In this document: piece after piece, positions 1-10,544 of the stretch
Layout of the letters: each line of letters begins with the position of its first letter
Position numbering within the stretch: the stretch's first letter is position 1
Source: Rhizodiscina lignyota
Lineage: Eukaryota; Ascomycota; Dothideomycetes; Aulographales; Rhizodiscinaceae
Direction of reading: 5' to 3'
NCBI GenBank assembly: GCA_010015805.1
Contig: ML978121.1
Span: 3,100,001 to 3,164,000 of the forward strand
Length of the DNA stretch: 64,000 nt
The notes under the pieces: generated by a model
Database searches by the model: none
What the model saw: only the letters and a program-made list of their open reading frames with translations
What the model was told of the DNA's origin: nothing
Made by a program: the position numbers and the translations under genes

Positions 1-294
1 GCTGTAGATGATTTCCTTGAACGATTCTCGCTCGTCGCGCGAGTAGCCGCCCTCGTGGATCAGCTTCATCTGCTTAAGGATGGTGGATTTGCCGGATTCA
101 CCAGCTCCTAATAAGAGCACGGTCACTGAGCGGATGTAATTTTTTTTTTCTCAATAGGGTAGAGGAGTGAACTTACCGAGCAGCAGCATCTTGATCTCGT
201 TTCGCTGCATCATGCGGTCCTTCTTGAGCTGGTTTTCGATCTCCTCATTGCGCTGCTTGCCCTCCTTCTCCTCTGTGCTCATACCACAACCCAT
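1..294 (-). CDS. fadA: Group I G-protein alpha subunit, N-terminal part (cut by window edge)
   Basis: Heterotrimeric G-protein alpha subunit of the fungal Gi-like group I (FadA, GNA-1, CPG-1), which carries receptor signals for growth, mating and conidiation from the inner plasma membrane. Exon 1 (294-177) begins [13 protein letters not shown]: Gly2 is the expected myristoylation site and Cys3 the palmitoylation site. A 69-nt intron (176-108, GTAAGT..TTAG) splits the glycine codon before the P-loop. Exon 2 (107-1) gives [20 protein letters not shown] and continues towards ESFKEIIYS, where the window ends. The GTP-binding motif is intact in the visible part. Group I assignment rests on the N-terminus, which closely resembles FadA as I know it. 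The rest of the gene lies to the left. The upstream side is an unusually long ATG-free stretch, listed separately. Confidence 0.96.
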
Positions 295-1030
295 TGTTGC
301 GAATGTGGTGGTCCAAGACCGGTGCGTGCGAGAAGTGAGAGGTGTTTGCGGAAGAGAAAGGGCGGGAGTGAGAGAAGGCGGTGTTGTGTGTTGCTTGTTG
401 CTTGCTCCAGGGGGTTTCGGCGGATTCGGATTTGTCACCGGTCGGAGCTGTTCGAACACCTCTGCGCGCGAAAAATTCGGCGAGTACGGAAGGGCTGTCG
501 CGAGTAGTTGTCGTTAGTGAGTGCGACAGAAGAATCCGAGAGGGAAGATGGTGGCTTTGAGGCCCGAGTGAAGGGTGGAGAGTGGGTGAAGGTGGAGGGC
601 AGGAGCGCTGAGGCTGGTAGAGTGAAGTGAGACGTGCAGCGCGCCTCCGGGCCCGCTGATTGGCGGGTAGGCGGCGTGCCAAGCGGCAAGCTCCGTGCGG
701 GCTGCCTGCTGCGAGCGAGAGAGGGCGACGGCGAACTCACCTGCTGTTCGATTGCGCGTTGCGGCGATGCTTGAGCAGCGAAAGAGCAGAGTGTTTGGCA
801 GATGCAGCGCGTGGACGGGAGAGCAGTGCAAGCTGGAGGTAGAGACAGACTGCTCCGGACGGGCACAGGCGCGCTACGCCCGATGTGGAGCTGGAGAGCA
901 GTGGCTGTCTGCTGCTCGCTGCAAGGATGCGCCAGCACGCAGGTCTCAAATCTATATGCCCGACCTCACCACCCCTACAGCCTACCACAGCTACGCTTGC
1001 AAACGGCCCGCACCCAGCGTGAGCTTGACG
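295..1030 (-). promoter_or_regulatory. Long ATG-free upstream leader/promoter of the G-alpha gene
   Basis: Reading the reverse strand upstream of the G-alpha start, there is no ATG for 736 nt; the first CAT on the forward strand is at 1031. The reverse strand is C/T-rich here, as in many fungal leaders. An ATTGG (inverted CCAAT) box lies at 659-663. I interpret it as promoter plus a long 5' leader kept free of upstream start codons. Open frames in it lack ATG starts on this strand and resemble no protein I know. Confidence 0.55.
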
Positions 1031-2407
1031 CATTTAATTCACCGGAATTTGCAGGAGAGACGACGAGGTGTGACGAATGCTGATAAGCCGGGAGTCCGGA
1101 GCAGTCGAGCGCTCCAGCTGGGCATTGGAAGTGCGCTCGCGGTCACACACGATACTGATCGCCGCCGCCGCAAGATGGCATTGACGAGAGCGCTCTCATG
1201 CTGCACTGCACCAGCGCATCATTTCCCCATCCTGCCCTGCGCCGTTCGCCTGTTTCTACTGCCTTAGCCGCAATCGGCCATTAGGTGAAGCTACGCCTCT
1301 CCAGAAAGTCTTTTTCAGCGCCGTGCCGGGGTCTTTGCCCTGTCGCCCGCAATGCTCATTTCCCTCCGCTTCCTTCAATGCGCTCCCGTGCGTAGGGACG
1401 CGAGCCAGCCCAGACACGTCTTCTAGAGCTTCTAGAAAAGGGGGTCGTCTATCCATGATCCAGCATCGTACGACCAATCCAGCTCCACCGCTTTTGCAAA
1501 ATTGGTCCCTTGAGCGTTTGAGCGAGCTCGGCTCTGCCGACGTTGCAAGCCATCCATCGCCCACCTTGCACCATCGCACCTTGCAGAAAGCCAACATCGG
1601 CCCTCTCCAGCTCTGCAGCTGGATTTCAAATCGCCCATCTGCTATATTAGGTGCCTTTGGAATCTCTAAAGGCGGGTACGTATGTACATGATTCGCACCA
1701 ATATCTACTTCTGGCGGCATATACAGCGTGCACCATGCCTCCGAATCCGTCAGCGCTCATTTCAATCATCGCATCCTTTTGGAATCAAACTCAGACGATC
1801 GATCATCGAACAATGCCGGGTAAAACGCGTCTTCGGCTCTCCGCGCCGTCTGTTAAAGATGAGAATGATCACCACCAGGATCTTCCCCGGTAACCGTCCT
1901 ATATCAGACAGCACTATTAGATCACGGGGCACGGGGTGCGCTCGCTTCCGCTTTCGCCATACATAACGCTTCGATAGATCATGCTAGATGAACGATCTCC
2001 AACAAGGCTTGGGAGACCGTCGTTACAGCTCTCTCCGTAGTTATTACCTGGTGCATCATGCATGGAAAAAGCTTCTCGCATGAGCCTCAAATCCCTTGCA
2101 TGCGGCATTGACTGGTTTCCTTGCGTTCTCCCAGGTTACAGTTCGCTTGCTGCAACGACGGCTTTTATTCTCCTTCTCGACACTTTCTCCTTTGGTCCTT
2201 TCATTCAATTACCACTGTATGTCGTATTCCATTGCGATGAACGTATCAACAAGACGCAAAGGTCTGGGGTATCCAAAGCGCCTCCCGCAACCTTCAAAAG
2301 AGCGTCCAATGAAACGCCAAAACTCGCTCCAAACAAGCCGCACGCCAGCGGTCCCCAAACAAAGAAAGTACCGCCAGAGTCGTAAATTATCATATAAAAT
2401 CACAGCT
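1031..2407. other. Intergenic region, no gene seen
   Basis: Lies between the upstream region of the G-alpha gene and the 3' end of PRM10. Open frames on both strands are short, overlap each other and resemble nothing I know. I see no RNA gene or repeat. Confidence 0.5.
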
Positions 2408-4957
2408 TTACATGCTGAACACCCCACCCTTCTTCTTCCCCCTCGGATACACCAACACGGTGCTGACAAAAAGCCCGACTGTAATCGCAACGGCGATCTG
2501 AATGACACTGTATCCAACGGTCAAAACGACGCTGTTCAGCTGCACACTGCTCCCGTCGGTCGCGTTGCTTGCAACCGATACACCAGTTGTGTTGTGGGTA
2601 ATCTGGTCCGCAGAAGTCACGCCTGAGACCAAGCTCCCACTGACCGCCAAACCCGAAGGCACCTGCACCCAGATAGCGGGCAGCATAGCCGCCGCCGCGA
2701 GTCCGTACGTCGCGTGGTCGACCGCCTCGGCCGTGTGCGGAAGCGAAAGCTGTGAGCCCATCGGCGTGTCCGCGCCCTCTGTATATATGACAGGCGCGCG
2801 CTGGAACGCTCGAATCCCCACGAGGCCCAGTATCCTAGGCTTCACGTGGCGCCGACACCACCGGACGAGCCGCTGCTCATGAGCGTAGCCGAAGCGAGCG
2901 TACATGTTGGCGAGGAGTCCGACCACACACGCGCCGCAGGCGTTGGCGATGTTCTGGCCCTTGATATACTGGCTCACCCAGTAGTTTGTTTGGTAGCCGG
3001 CGAGCGAGATGATCATTTGGACGGGTGCCTGCTTCCATTTTGCCTGGTTGATGACGATGAGGCACAGAGTGAAGACCGGAACGGAGAGAAAGAACCAGTA
3101 ATTCTCCATAGGGTGGGGGCAATGCGTGGTTGAGACGGCATCTTTCCAGGCGACGCCAACGACGACAGATCCTGAAATATGTGAGTCAGCAGATGGCCTT
3201 GCGAGTGAGCCTATAGGGTCCTTACCTAAGGTGATACCAAAGCCAAGAAAGAGCGAATAGATCAGGGCATAAACCAATCGGATCGACCCCGCAACAATGG
3301 CCCCTGATTGGAGCTCGAGCGCGGCACATAGAACGGTGTAACCCGGCAGGATGAGGGCAATGCTGGACTGCGCGAGAGCTGAGAAGCAGAAATATTCGCC
3401 ATTGTGGATGGAGCCGAATACCCGTGCGAGCGCCGACGTCATAAAGGCTGCAATGATCGTAAAGCACGACGCCCACAGCTCGGACCTGGCGTTTAGGTAA
3501 TACTGCAAAAGTCCTACTAGACACCCCAGGATGAAAGCAATGGGCGTATCAAGCATTCGGGCCTGGAAGGCGAATGGCCCGACACTAGCAGCAGCGAGAC
3601 CATACATAAGGACCAGCCACGGCTTGGAATACTGAGGTTCGCGCTTCATCAGCGCGTGGAGCCGGGTAGTGCCCTCGCGAACAGTAAGGTCCCGATTGGC
3701 AACTCGCTTGTAGATGTTGTGGACGGAGTCCATGCGGCCCAGATCGACGCCCTGGTCTTCCCTGACGAGCTTTACTTCTGCGGTATGAGTGTTTTCATCG
3801 TCGAACGAGATGATCATGCAGCCAGGGATGTACAGGAATTGCCCACCAAGCTCCAAGGACTGTGCAGATGTCCGCATGTAGGCCTCCAGTCTGTGCGTTG
3901 GTGCTCCATACCTGATGAGGGCTCTGCATAGCTTGACGAGGTACTCCTGCTTGTCGATGGTCTGCGCGATGAGCGACTTGACCTTGTGTTCTTTCTCCTT
4001 CCTTCTCGCCAATTTCCTGCCAATGTGGCTTGGTGTCCAGCTATCTCGGTTCTTCCTCTTCCGCTCCTTTTCCTGGCTCTTCTTATACTCCTCCAACTTG
4101 TCGTGGACATGTTTCTTAAAGTCGTCCGCAATGTCCTTCTGGGAATAAGGTAGAGCGAGATTGGATGCCGAGGAGAGGAGTTGGCTGACGCTGCTCGCTG
4201 AGTGGTTACGGTGAGAAGAAAAGAAGTGCCTGGGTGTAGCAGTTCCAGACGAGGGAGCTGATGGAGGCGGGGAGACTGCAGGTGTCACTGGAGTGGAAGC
4301 ACCGCTTGCATCGTCGCTTCTGGCATTCAATCTCAGGAGGAGCGAAAGCAGTCCATCTCGAGCTGGCGCCTGTCGCGGAGATGACTGCCCGGATGCCAGC
4401 TCAACATCCTCATCGTCTGGAGTGTATGACATCCTGTTGGTTGTGAAATGCCGCACAAGGCGATTGGCTTCGGCATGCCCGTTCGTTCTTTCGAGTTCAG
4501 GAAATCCTTCCTCCTGCTCACTGTGAGTCTCATGGCTAAGCTTCTCGTTGATGACTTCTAATTGCTGGCTATCGAAGGGACGGTCGTGAGCGCTACTATC
4601 GAACCTCACTCGGTTACTACGGTCGCTTCTTTCAGCCATCTCGTGCTCTTCGGGCTGGCTGTATCCACGCAGCGCTGGCCGTGGTCGCCTAACCTGTGGC
4701 AAGGAGGCGCTACGGGCGTGGTCTGGAGTGCTTGAATGAGACGGTTCGCCGCTCTGACCACTCTCACGGGGGGTATTCGTCGACCCAGAGCCATCTCTGC
4801 TGAACTGAGTCGAGTTTCGAGGCGTTATCTGCGGCGACATGAATGGATCGTACCCCCGTTCGAACGGATTCAGTAGTTCATTGGCAGGCGTCGCCGTAGC
4901 GGAAGATTCAATATCGGAGTCATCTTCGAAATGAAAGCCCCTATGGGCTACTGGCAT
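2408..4957 (-). CDS. PRM10: Prm10-type DUF1212/ThrE-like multispanning membrane protein
   Basis: Membrane protein of the Prm10 family (pheromone-regulated membrane protein; ThrE-like DUF1212 fold), whose transport substrate is not established. Start ATG is at 4957. The first 310 or so residues are polar and likely disordered (Ser/Pro/acidic). Around residue 320 the family domain begins (KSLIAQTIDKQEYLVKLCRA). It is followed by a soluble half and about ten hydrophobic helices, such as WLVLMYGLAAASVGPFAF and PIAFILGCLVGLLQYYL. A 54-nt intron (3225-3172, GTAAGG..TTTCAG) carries no stop and keeps frame. Removing it joins GFGITLG to SVVVGVAWKD within a membrane segment, giving 831 rather than 849 residues. 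The family assignment is from sequence character; no regulation by mating pheromone can be seen here. Confidence 0.9.
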   Translation of the reverse strand: MPVAHRGFHFEDDSDIESSATATPANELLNPFERGYDPFMSPQITPRNSTQFSRDGSGSTNTPRESGQSGEPSHSSTPDHARSASLPQVRRPRPALRGYSQPEEHEMAERSDRSNRVRFDSSAHDRPFDSQQLEVINEKLSHETHSEQEEGFPELERTNGHAEANRLVRHFTTNRMSYTPDDEDVELASGQSSPRQAPARDGLLSLLLRLNARSDDASGASTPVTPAVSPPPSAPSSGTATPRHFFSSHRNHSASSVSQLLSSASNLALPYSQKDIADDFKKHVHDKLEEYKKSQEKERKRKNRDSWTPSHIGRKLARRKEKEHKVKSLIAQTIDKQEYLVKLCRALIRYGAPTHRLEAYMRTSAQSLELGGQFLYIPGCMIISFDDENTHTAEVKLVREDQGVDLGRMDSVHNIYKRVANRDLTVREGTTRLHALMKREPQYSKPWLVLMYGLAAASVGPFAFQARMLDTPIAFILGCLVGLLQYYLNARSELWASCFTIIAAFMTSALARVFGSIHNGEYFCFSALAQSSIALILPGYTVLCAALELQSGAIVAGSIRLVYALIYSLFLGFGITLGKDPIGSLARPSADSHISGSVVVGVAWKDAVSTTHCPHPMENYWFFLSVPVFTLCLIVINQAKWKQAPVQMIISLAGYQTNYWVSQYIKGQNIANACGACVVGLLANMYARFGYAHEQRLVRWCRRHVKPRILGLVGIRAFQRAPVIYTEGADTPMGSQLSLPHTAEAVDHATYGLAAAAMLPAIWVQVPSGLAVSGSLVSGVTSADQITHNTTGVSVASNATDGSSVQLNSVVLTVGYSVIQIAVAITVGLFVSTVLVYPRGKKKGGVFSM

Positions 4958-6884
4958 TGTTCACACCTCTCGCTCCTAATGGGATGTTGGACGACGGATT
5001 GGCCGGAAACGGGACTGTGGCGTCGATTCTCTTTGTGCTTTGCTATATACAAAGGGCAGCGTAGCAATAATATCGCGACAACAGAAAGAATTTGAGAAAG
5101 TTGAAAGTGAGGAAGAAGTTGCAAAGTAGAACGACGCGAGTTGATGTAGCAAAGTACGGGTACGACGATAGATTGAGGTTACGGGAAGCTAGAGGCGATC
5201 GCCGTTACAAAGGCAGCCACGAGTGGGCGATCTGCGGATGGCTCTAACTAGGAAAGTAGCTAAAATGACAATTGGCGAGCTTCCCACTGGTTCCACATTA
5301 CTATTTTTGATAAGAACCTTCAGGGAAAAATGGAACGGTCCCTGATGGTGGGGTGGGACTTCCATACGAAGCGGCGAGACTGGCTAGCTGGGTGAGAGCA
5401 CGCAAGCGGGCCCACCAGCAACGGGTACCAGAGCTGCTCATGCTGAGAGAGCATCGTGCTACCTTGATAGGTACTCTTGCCCCATCATGGGAATTCATTG
5501 TGCAGTTATCAGTGGTATCAGACCGCTCAGAGTGGCGGAGTGAGACGACTCCAATTTTTCCCACTCGTACCCACTGCTCGTCGGCGGGTCCGATGACTCG
5601 CGATAGCATCACTCGCCAATTGCTACGGAAGCATGTGAATTCCTGCGCCTGCAGCGGCTCGCTGCGGCACTATGCAGAGTGAGTATTCGCCATCCGTGGG
5701 AGCTGATAAAGCCGTGAAAATCTTTTAAAGAAGTGCGTAGATATGAGTGATAGCGGATGGAAGACTGGAGAAGGCCGGAAGAGGCAGACCAAAGCCGCAG
5801 CGAAAGGATGGGCCGAGAAGAAGCCGGGCTAGCGACCTCTCCTTACCTCTCAACAAAACCTCTTGCCCCTTGATTCGTGAGAGAGCCTCAGCTGCAAGCG
5901 TCAACAACGCGTCCAGGGCAACGCGTTCCTGCATGGAGTTTCAGCGTGGCTGCACTCGCCAAGCCATCCAGGTACCAGCGATTAGAGAAGCTCTCCTAAA
6001 GGAGGCAACGTCCCCGATCTGGATGACGAGGCTGAAAAGATTCCTCCGAGTGCTCCTTTTCGGACACTGTCAACTCCACCATTCTTTGGGCGCTCATGAC
6101 TTACATACTGTCCGAAAGACAATAGATTGCTAGTTCTCAAACAGAAGGCCTTCTCTCCCGGCTGTGCAACCACTAATGGGCCCCAAGAATTGTCGACATT
6201 CAAACGATCCTCGTACTCAGACTGCCTCGTTGAAGATGCACCATACCTTGGATTCATGTCCGGTGTCATCATACACTCACGCTCTATCATCTCACTTATT
6301 ACTTCGCGGTGGTCTTCGCTCCTGCATATATCGTTTCAACGCCCTGCGCAGCCTTTTAGGAATTTTCGCGCCGTACCTGAAATTCTTTAAGCGCCCAGTG
6401 AGCCGGGCACGAGCCTCGCGGCGGGTAGGGCCAACCAACCACGACGGATCGTTCTAAAACTTCATCTTTCCTCTCATCCAACGATCTGTACTTGCTTCCT
6501 TTATGGGCGCTAAGAAATGTCCATTAGGATAGCGGTGGAGATGGATGCTATGACGTTTTCCTTCCTGTTACTCCTGTTACGCCACATGCGACACAGCGTA
6601 GGCGCTTCTGAGGCCCAAGGCCTCTCGCATAGGTGCTGCTTTAAATCCTATTGATTCCGCAATGTGCGATTGTTTTGCAACTCTGGCCTTTCGTCATGAC
6701 CGTCATGAGATAGCATTGAATTCTCATCTCCTTCCGTTTCGTTGTCCTTTCATTTCCTTTCATTGCGGATCTGGGTAGCTGCTGGACAGCGTTGTCGTAA
6801 TATTGTTTCTATGTTCATCCAGTACTCCCCCTATTGCTTAAGCTCGTCTTTCAATGGCTAACTGGAATTTAGAAGTTGTACAAT
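4958..6884. other. Intergenic region between divergent PRM10 and CFEM genes
   Basis: Shared upstream region of two divergently transcribed genes. The first 338 nt upstream of PRM10 has no ATG on its strand. Short open frames in the middle resemble nothing I know, and several begin at non-ATG codons. No repeat, RNA gene or mobile element is visible. Confidence 0.5.
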
Positions 6885-9440
6885 ATGTCTTTCCTCATTC
6901 GAAAAAGACTGCTTTTCCTGGCCCCATTAATGACGAATGCTCTGCCACAATCATCTTCGACTTCGATACCGCAGCTGTTACAAAACAGTGTGCCAAAATG
7001 TGCCTGGAACTGTCTATCATCATTCATTCAAGATAACTTCCCCAAGTCCATATGCTCAAATCCCGAGGATGTCGATTGCCTCTGCAGTCACGAAGGAGTT
7101 GAAGGGTATACTTTAGGAGAAGGAGCTTTTGTCTGTGCCCATCAGAATTGTCCCAGCGAGAGCGAATCAAAGATCAATTCAACATACACGATATGCTCGA
7201 GTCAGCCCAACGCGGTTAAGCCTACCAACTCGTTGCTTCCCGTTACATTTACGACATTGCAAAGTGGAGCTCCTTCAACACAAACCTCGATGATCACTCC
7301 GACCGCTGTTCCAAGCGCTTCTCCTACGGTAGATCCAACCACGATGACGACTTCCGCCACGCCAGTCTCTGCTCCCAAGCATGGATTGCAAATGTCCCAG
7401 ATAGTAGCCATCAGCGTAGCATGCGGTGCTGTGGTCATCATATCAATTGGCATTGCTGCTATTCTGACCTTCCTTCGCCGTCGGAGGCGTCGACTGAAGC
7501 TCGGTAGCGAACCGTTGCCATCTGCCGAGTTCAAACCGCCGCCACAGGCGAATGCTCAAGCCCGACCGGAACGAACAGGACTGGGCCTAGCAATAAAAGA
7601 CCCGAGAAGTGGAAGGGACCCGAGAGGGGGGGCTGGTGGAGTTGGGCTTGCTCCAGTACGATATAAGGCCATTCTTCCACCAGCAAATCTCTTTTCAGTC
7701 CAGCAATATCCGCAGAGACCTGATGACTTTGGTGCAAGTTTGGGTACGCCAGCAATGGGGAGCACTGTAGTTGCGGATAGCCGCCAACAGGCAGCTCCTG
7801 TAACATTGGCTCAAAGTACTAGAGATGAACGGGCAGCGGTTCACCACGCTCCTATGCCTCACAGCGCCGTTCCATCTGTAGCTGCGTCATCTCACTACTC
7901 CACGGATAGAGCTTTACCATCAGCTTCTGTCCGGCACGAATCAATGCAGAAACCAGAGCCAATACAACGACATCCGAGTCTCTTACTGCCCGCAAAGCCT
8001 GACATGGCTCTCTTAGCACAGGACAGACCATACAGTGTTGCTTCACAAATGACACAATTCGAGGAGGATGTACAAAGCCCTACTGTACCAGCAGGAATAT
8101 CCAACATGTCTATATTCCCCATTGCGACCAGCAGCTCAGAGTGCACTACGGACAGCTCTCAAGGGGGCACATCATCGAGTAAAAGCCCTCCGGCGAGCCC
8201 TCCCATCTCACCCAATAGAAAGTCAAGGGGGCCCTCTTTAAGAATCAGCATACCTGGACAACCAACTTCACGTCCACCAGGGCCGCTGGTAATCCCTCCT
8301 CCTCCACCTCGTCCTGCTGCGACGGATAAGTCGAAGCAAAGACCGACGCTAGCGAAAGCAGGCGCCACAGGCCTTCCTTATTCCTCTCCTTCGAAGAACG
8401 CACCCGGGACGCAGCGAGGTCGGCCTTCACTTGTAGATCCTGCTGTTCAATTAGCTTTTCCACCTCCACCGCCTCGGACGAAGCAGCAGAAGTCGTCGGT
8501 CCAAGTTGGAACCCAAGGGGGAGTGAAAGTATATATAAACCCTTCGTCTCCGCCGCTGCAGTTCCCTGTTCCTCCATCTGGAAAGGTTGTCGCTGTCGCT
8601 GCACCTGCCAAAGTTCAGCATGATCGTAAAGACAGCATTAGTAGGCGTGGCTTCAGCCAGCCGAATACAGCGGCATTCCAGTCCGCACAGCGGTCAGCAA
8701 CTTCACCAAGAGGAAACATGGGACCTCTCACCGTGAATGGCGAACGCATCAACTATCCGAGCGTTCCAAGGCCGTCAGCATCTCCTACAGCCTCTTTTCA
8801 AATGCCGTCTCCTCCAGCTTTCTTCCCAATGCCTTCCCCGCCGGCGTCATTCCCACTTCCACCTCCTCCGCCAATCCGACCTCCAGCAGCAGCATCAGGT
8901 ATTGAGTCAAATCGAAGTTCTCAAGACACCTCCTTCAGTAACGTATCGTACGGCTCTGCGAGTAATTCCCTCCTGGCCAAGCGTAGAGGTTCCGAGCGAG
9001 CTGCTGCTTTGGAAAGGCAACTATATATCAACAAGTCGAATTTCCGCGGCAGCGGAAACCAAGCGGAGAGTAATGCACTGACCGGGTCTCCGAAGGTATT
9101 TCGCGGAGCGGGCCATGGACGCACCGACAGTAAAAGCACTGTTACTCCGCCACTGGGATCGGGTACTTCTCTCGGCCCAGGCTCAGGAGGTCGGGTCGGT
9201 GGGTGGCAATCTGTCGAAGAGATGAATGCACGGAGAGGGCCTGCGCAACCACTGCAGAACCGAGGGATGCAGAGCGCTGCTGTAAAAGCATCAGGCCCGC
9301 AACACCAATACGTTGCCTATTTCCCGCCACCGCCGCCGCGACCAGTTGCTCGAGAAATTGAGGCTCCAATGCGGAGTCCAATGCCCACAAGGATGACACC
9401 GACGCGGCGAGGCGAGGACTTGTATTTATCCGTCAGTTGA
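6885..9440 (+). CDS. CFEM-domain single-pass membrane protein with long proline-rich tail
   Basis: Likely plasma-membrane CFEM protein; the family includes haem/iron-binding wall proteins and receptor-like proteins of plant-associated fungi. I start at ATG 6885 (MSFLIRKRLLFLAPLMTNALP), which gives a signal peptide and 851 residues; the open frame extends upstream only to a TTG. The CFEM domain has eight cysteines at residues 39, 43, 57, 65, 67, 84, 89 and 104, with Asp64 beside the DCLC pair where the family's haem-ligand Asp sits. A Ser/Thr-rich stalk (105-169) and one helix (about 174-196) precede a basic stop-transfer (RRRRRRLK). The remaining 650 residues are cytoplasmic, disordered and rich in PPP runs, suggesting SH3/WW or actin-module partners. 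There is no GPI signal. Ligand and role are unknown. Confidence 0.85.
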   Translation: MSFLIRKRLLFLAPLMTNALPQSSSTSIPQLLQNSVPKCAWNCLSSFIQDNFPKSICSNPEDVDCLCSHEGVEGYTLGEGAFVCAHQNCPSESESKINSTYTICSSQPNAVKPTNSLLPVTFTTLQSGAPSTQTSMITPTAVPSASPTVDPTTMTTSATPVSAPKHGLQMSQIVAISVACGAVVIISIGIAAILTFLRRRRRRLKLGSEPLPSAEFKPPPQANAQARPERTGLGLAIKDPRSGRDPRGGAGGVGLAPVRYKAILPPANLFSVQQYPQRPDDFGASLGTPAMGSTVVADSRQQAAPVTLAQSTRDERAAVHHAPMPHSAVPSVAASSHYSTDRALPSASVRHESMQKPEPIQRHPSLLLPAKPDMALLAQDRPYSVASQMTQFEEDVQSPTVPAGISNMSIFPIATSSSECTTDSSQGGTSSSKSPPASPPISPNRKSRGPSLRISIPGQPTSRPPGPLVIPPPPPRPAATDKSKQRPTLAKAGATGLPYSSPSKNAPGTQRGRPSLVDPAVQLAFPPPPPRTKQQKSSVQVGTQGGVKVYINPSSPPLQFPVPPSGKVVAVAAPAKVQHDRKDSISRRGFSQPNTAAFQSAQRSATSPRGNMGPLTVNGERINYPSVPRPSASPTASFQMPSPPAFFPMPSPPASFPLPPPPPIRPPAAASGIESNRSSQDTSFSNVSYGSASNSLLAKRRGSERAAALERQLYINKSNFRGSGNQAESNALTGSPKVFRGAGHGRTDSKSTVTPPLGSGTSLGPGSGGRVGGWQSVEEMNARRGPAQPLQNRGMQSAAVKASGPQHQYVAYFPPPPPRPVAREIEAPMRSPMPTRMTPTRRGEDLYLSVS

Positions 9441-9629
9441 TTGGGCGGTTTACTCCAAGCGGCGTTCGATTGCATATATTTTTCAATTCCTTGTATATAT
9501 TGTAATATACCCTTGAGACAAATACTCGAACTTGTAGAATGACATTGATATTATGTGGCGAAATCAGCTATTACCGATGACCGGATACTATTTGATACTG
9601 AGAAAGGCAGAAACTCTTGGGAGGCACCC

Positions 9630-10544
9630 CTAACTGCTCTCATAGACTTCTTGCAAAAACTTGACCGCTGCAGAATACGCCTCTTCTCTCCTTTCATTCT
9701 CCTTTGTGCCTTCTTTCCATGCTACAGGCTGTTTGTCAAACGCATGATCAACGTCGTCCAGTCTCTTGATCGTCACCTTCTTTCCTGCTGCTTCAGCCTT
9801 TCGCGTGAACTCCTCGGCCTCTAGTGCCAGCGAGTCCTTTGCGCATGTCACCGTCAGGATGTTTTGCGGAACGTCATGCGGATCCGCGCGAGCCGGTGAC
9901 ACCCTTGGATCTGCACGATCCACTCCAGGTGGGACGTAACAGTCAGCAAGTATATTCAAGAGGAAAGGCGGTATTGTCGGAGCGCCGCCATATGGCGCCT
10001 TTTTCTCCGCCGGCGGGGTACTCCAGTCGAGGACAGAATAGAAAGTCATGATGGATCTGAGACGGTCTCGCGGAATCGCGCTTTCTCGATTCGCCGTTAT
10101 CGAGAAGGCCAGGTTTGCTCCAGAGCTGAATCCAGACAGTACAACGTTGTTCGTATCGTATTCTTCCGGCTTTGAGAAGACGTAGTTGATAGTATCTGCC
10201 ACGTCTTCAAGCGCAGCTGGGAACGGATTCTCAGGAGCCAGGGTATACGACGCGTCGAGAACAGTGTATTCCGAGTTCTTGGCGATATATTGGCAGAACC
10301 CTTCGTCGGCGCCGTGGGAGTCCATCATGAAACCGGTGGCAACCCAGTTGATGACCACTGGGCTCGGTTTGCGGGGGGTAGCTGGCCGGTAGACATTGAT
10401 TTTGATCTTCCTCTTCGTCGAAGAGGAGTCAATATAGAACGTGTCGTCTGGAGCTTTCGCGCGCGGGTTCGTAAACCGAGTCGCGGCTCTTAGGAGAGTG
10501 GCGAGGGCTTTCAGGCGGATATACGAGAGATATGAATGACTCAT
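9630..10544 (-). CDS. Alpha/beta-hydrolase fold-3 (HSL-like) protein, altered oxyanion motif
   Basis: Probable esterase/lipase-fold protein of 304 residues, single exon, ATG at 10544. The nucleophile elbow GFSSGAN, a downstream acidic site (CAKDSLALEAE) and the DVDHAFD histidine complete a Ser-Asp-His triad. The LDASYTLAPENPFPAALED block is typical of hormone-sensitive-lipase relatives. The usual HGGG/HGSG oxyanion-hole motif is replaced by NWVATGF, which lacks the His-Gly pair, so activity may be altered or lost. There is no signal peptide; it starts MSHSYLSYIRLKALATLL, which could be a weak membrane anchor. It is transcribed away from a sorbose-reductase-like SDR across a 0.9-kb shared upstream region. 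Substrate unknown. Confidence 0.85.
   Translation of the reverse strand: MSHSYLSYIRLKALATLLRAATRFTNPRAKAPDDTFYIDSSSTKRKIKINVYRPATPRKPSPVVINWVATGFMMDSHGADEGFCQYIAKNSEYTVLDASYTLAPENPFPAALEDVADTINYVFSKPEEYDTNNVVLSGFSSGANLAFSITANRESAIPRDRLRSIMTFYSVLDWSTPPAEKKAPYGGAPTIPPFLLNILADCYVPPGVDRADPRVSPARADPHDVPQNILTVTCAKDSLALEAEEFTRKAEAAGKKVTIKRLDDVDHAFDKQPVAWKEGTKENERREEAYSAAVKFLQEVYESS

Noticed and set aside
2205-2393. Small reverse ORFs just downstream of PRM10
   Set aside because: Short, overlapping and partly hydrophobic by chance; likely 3' UTR.
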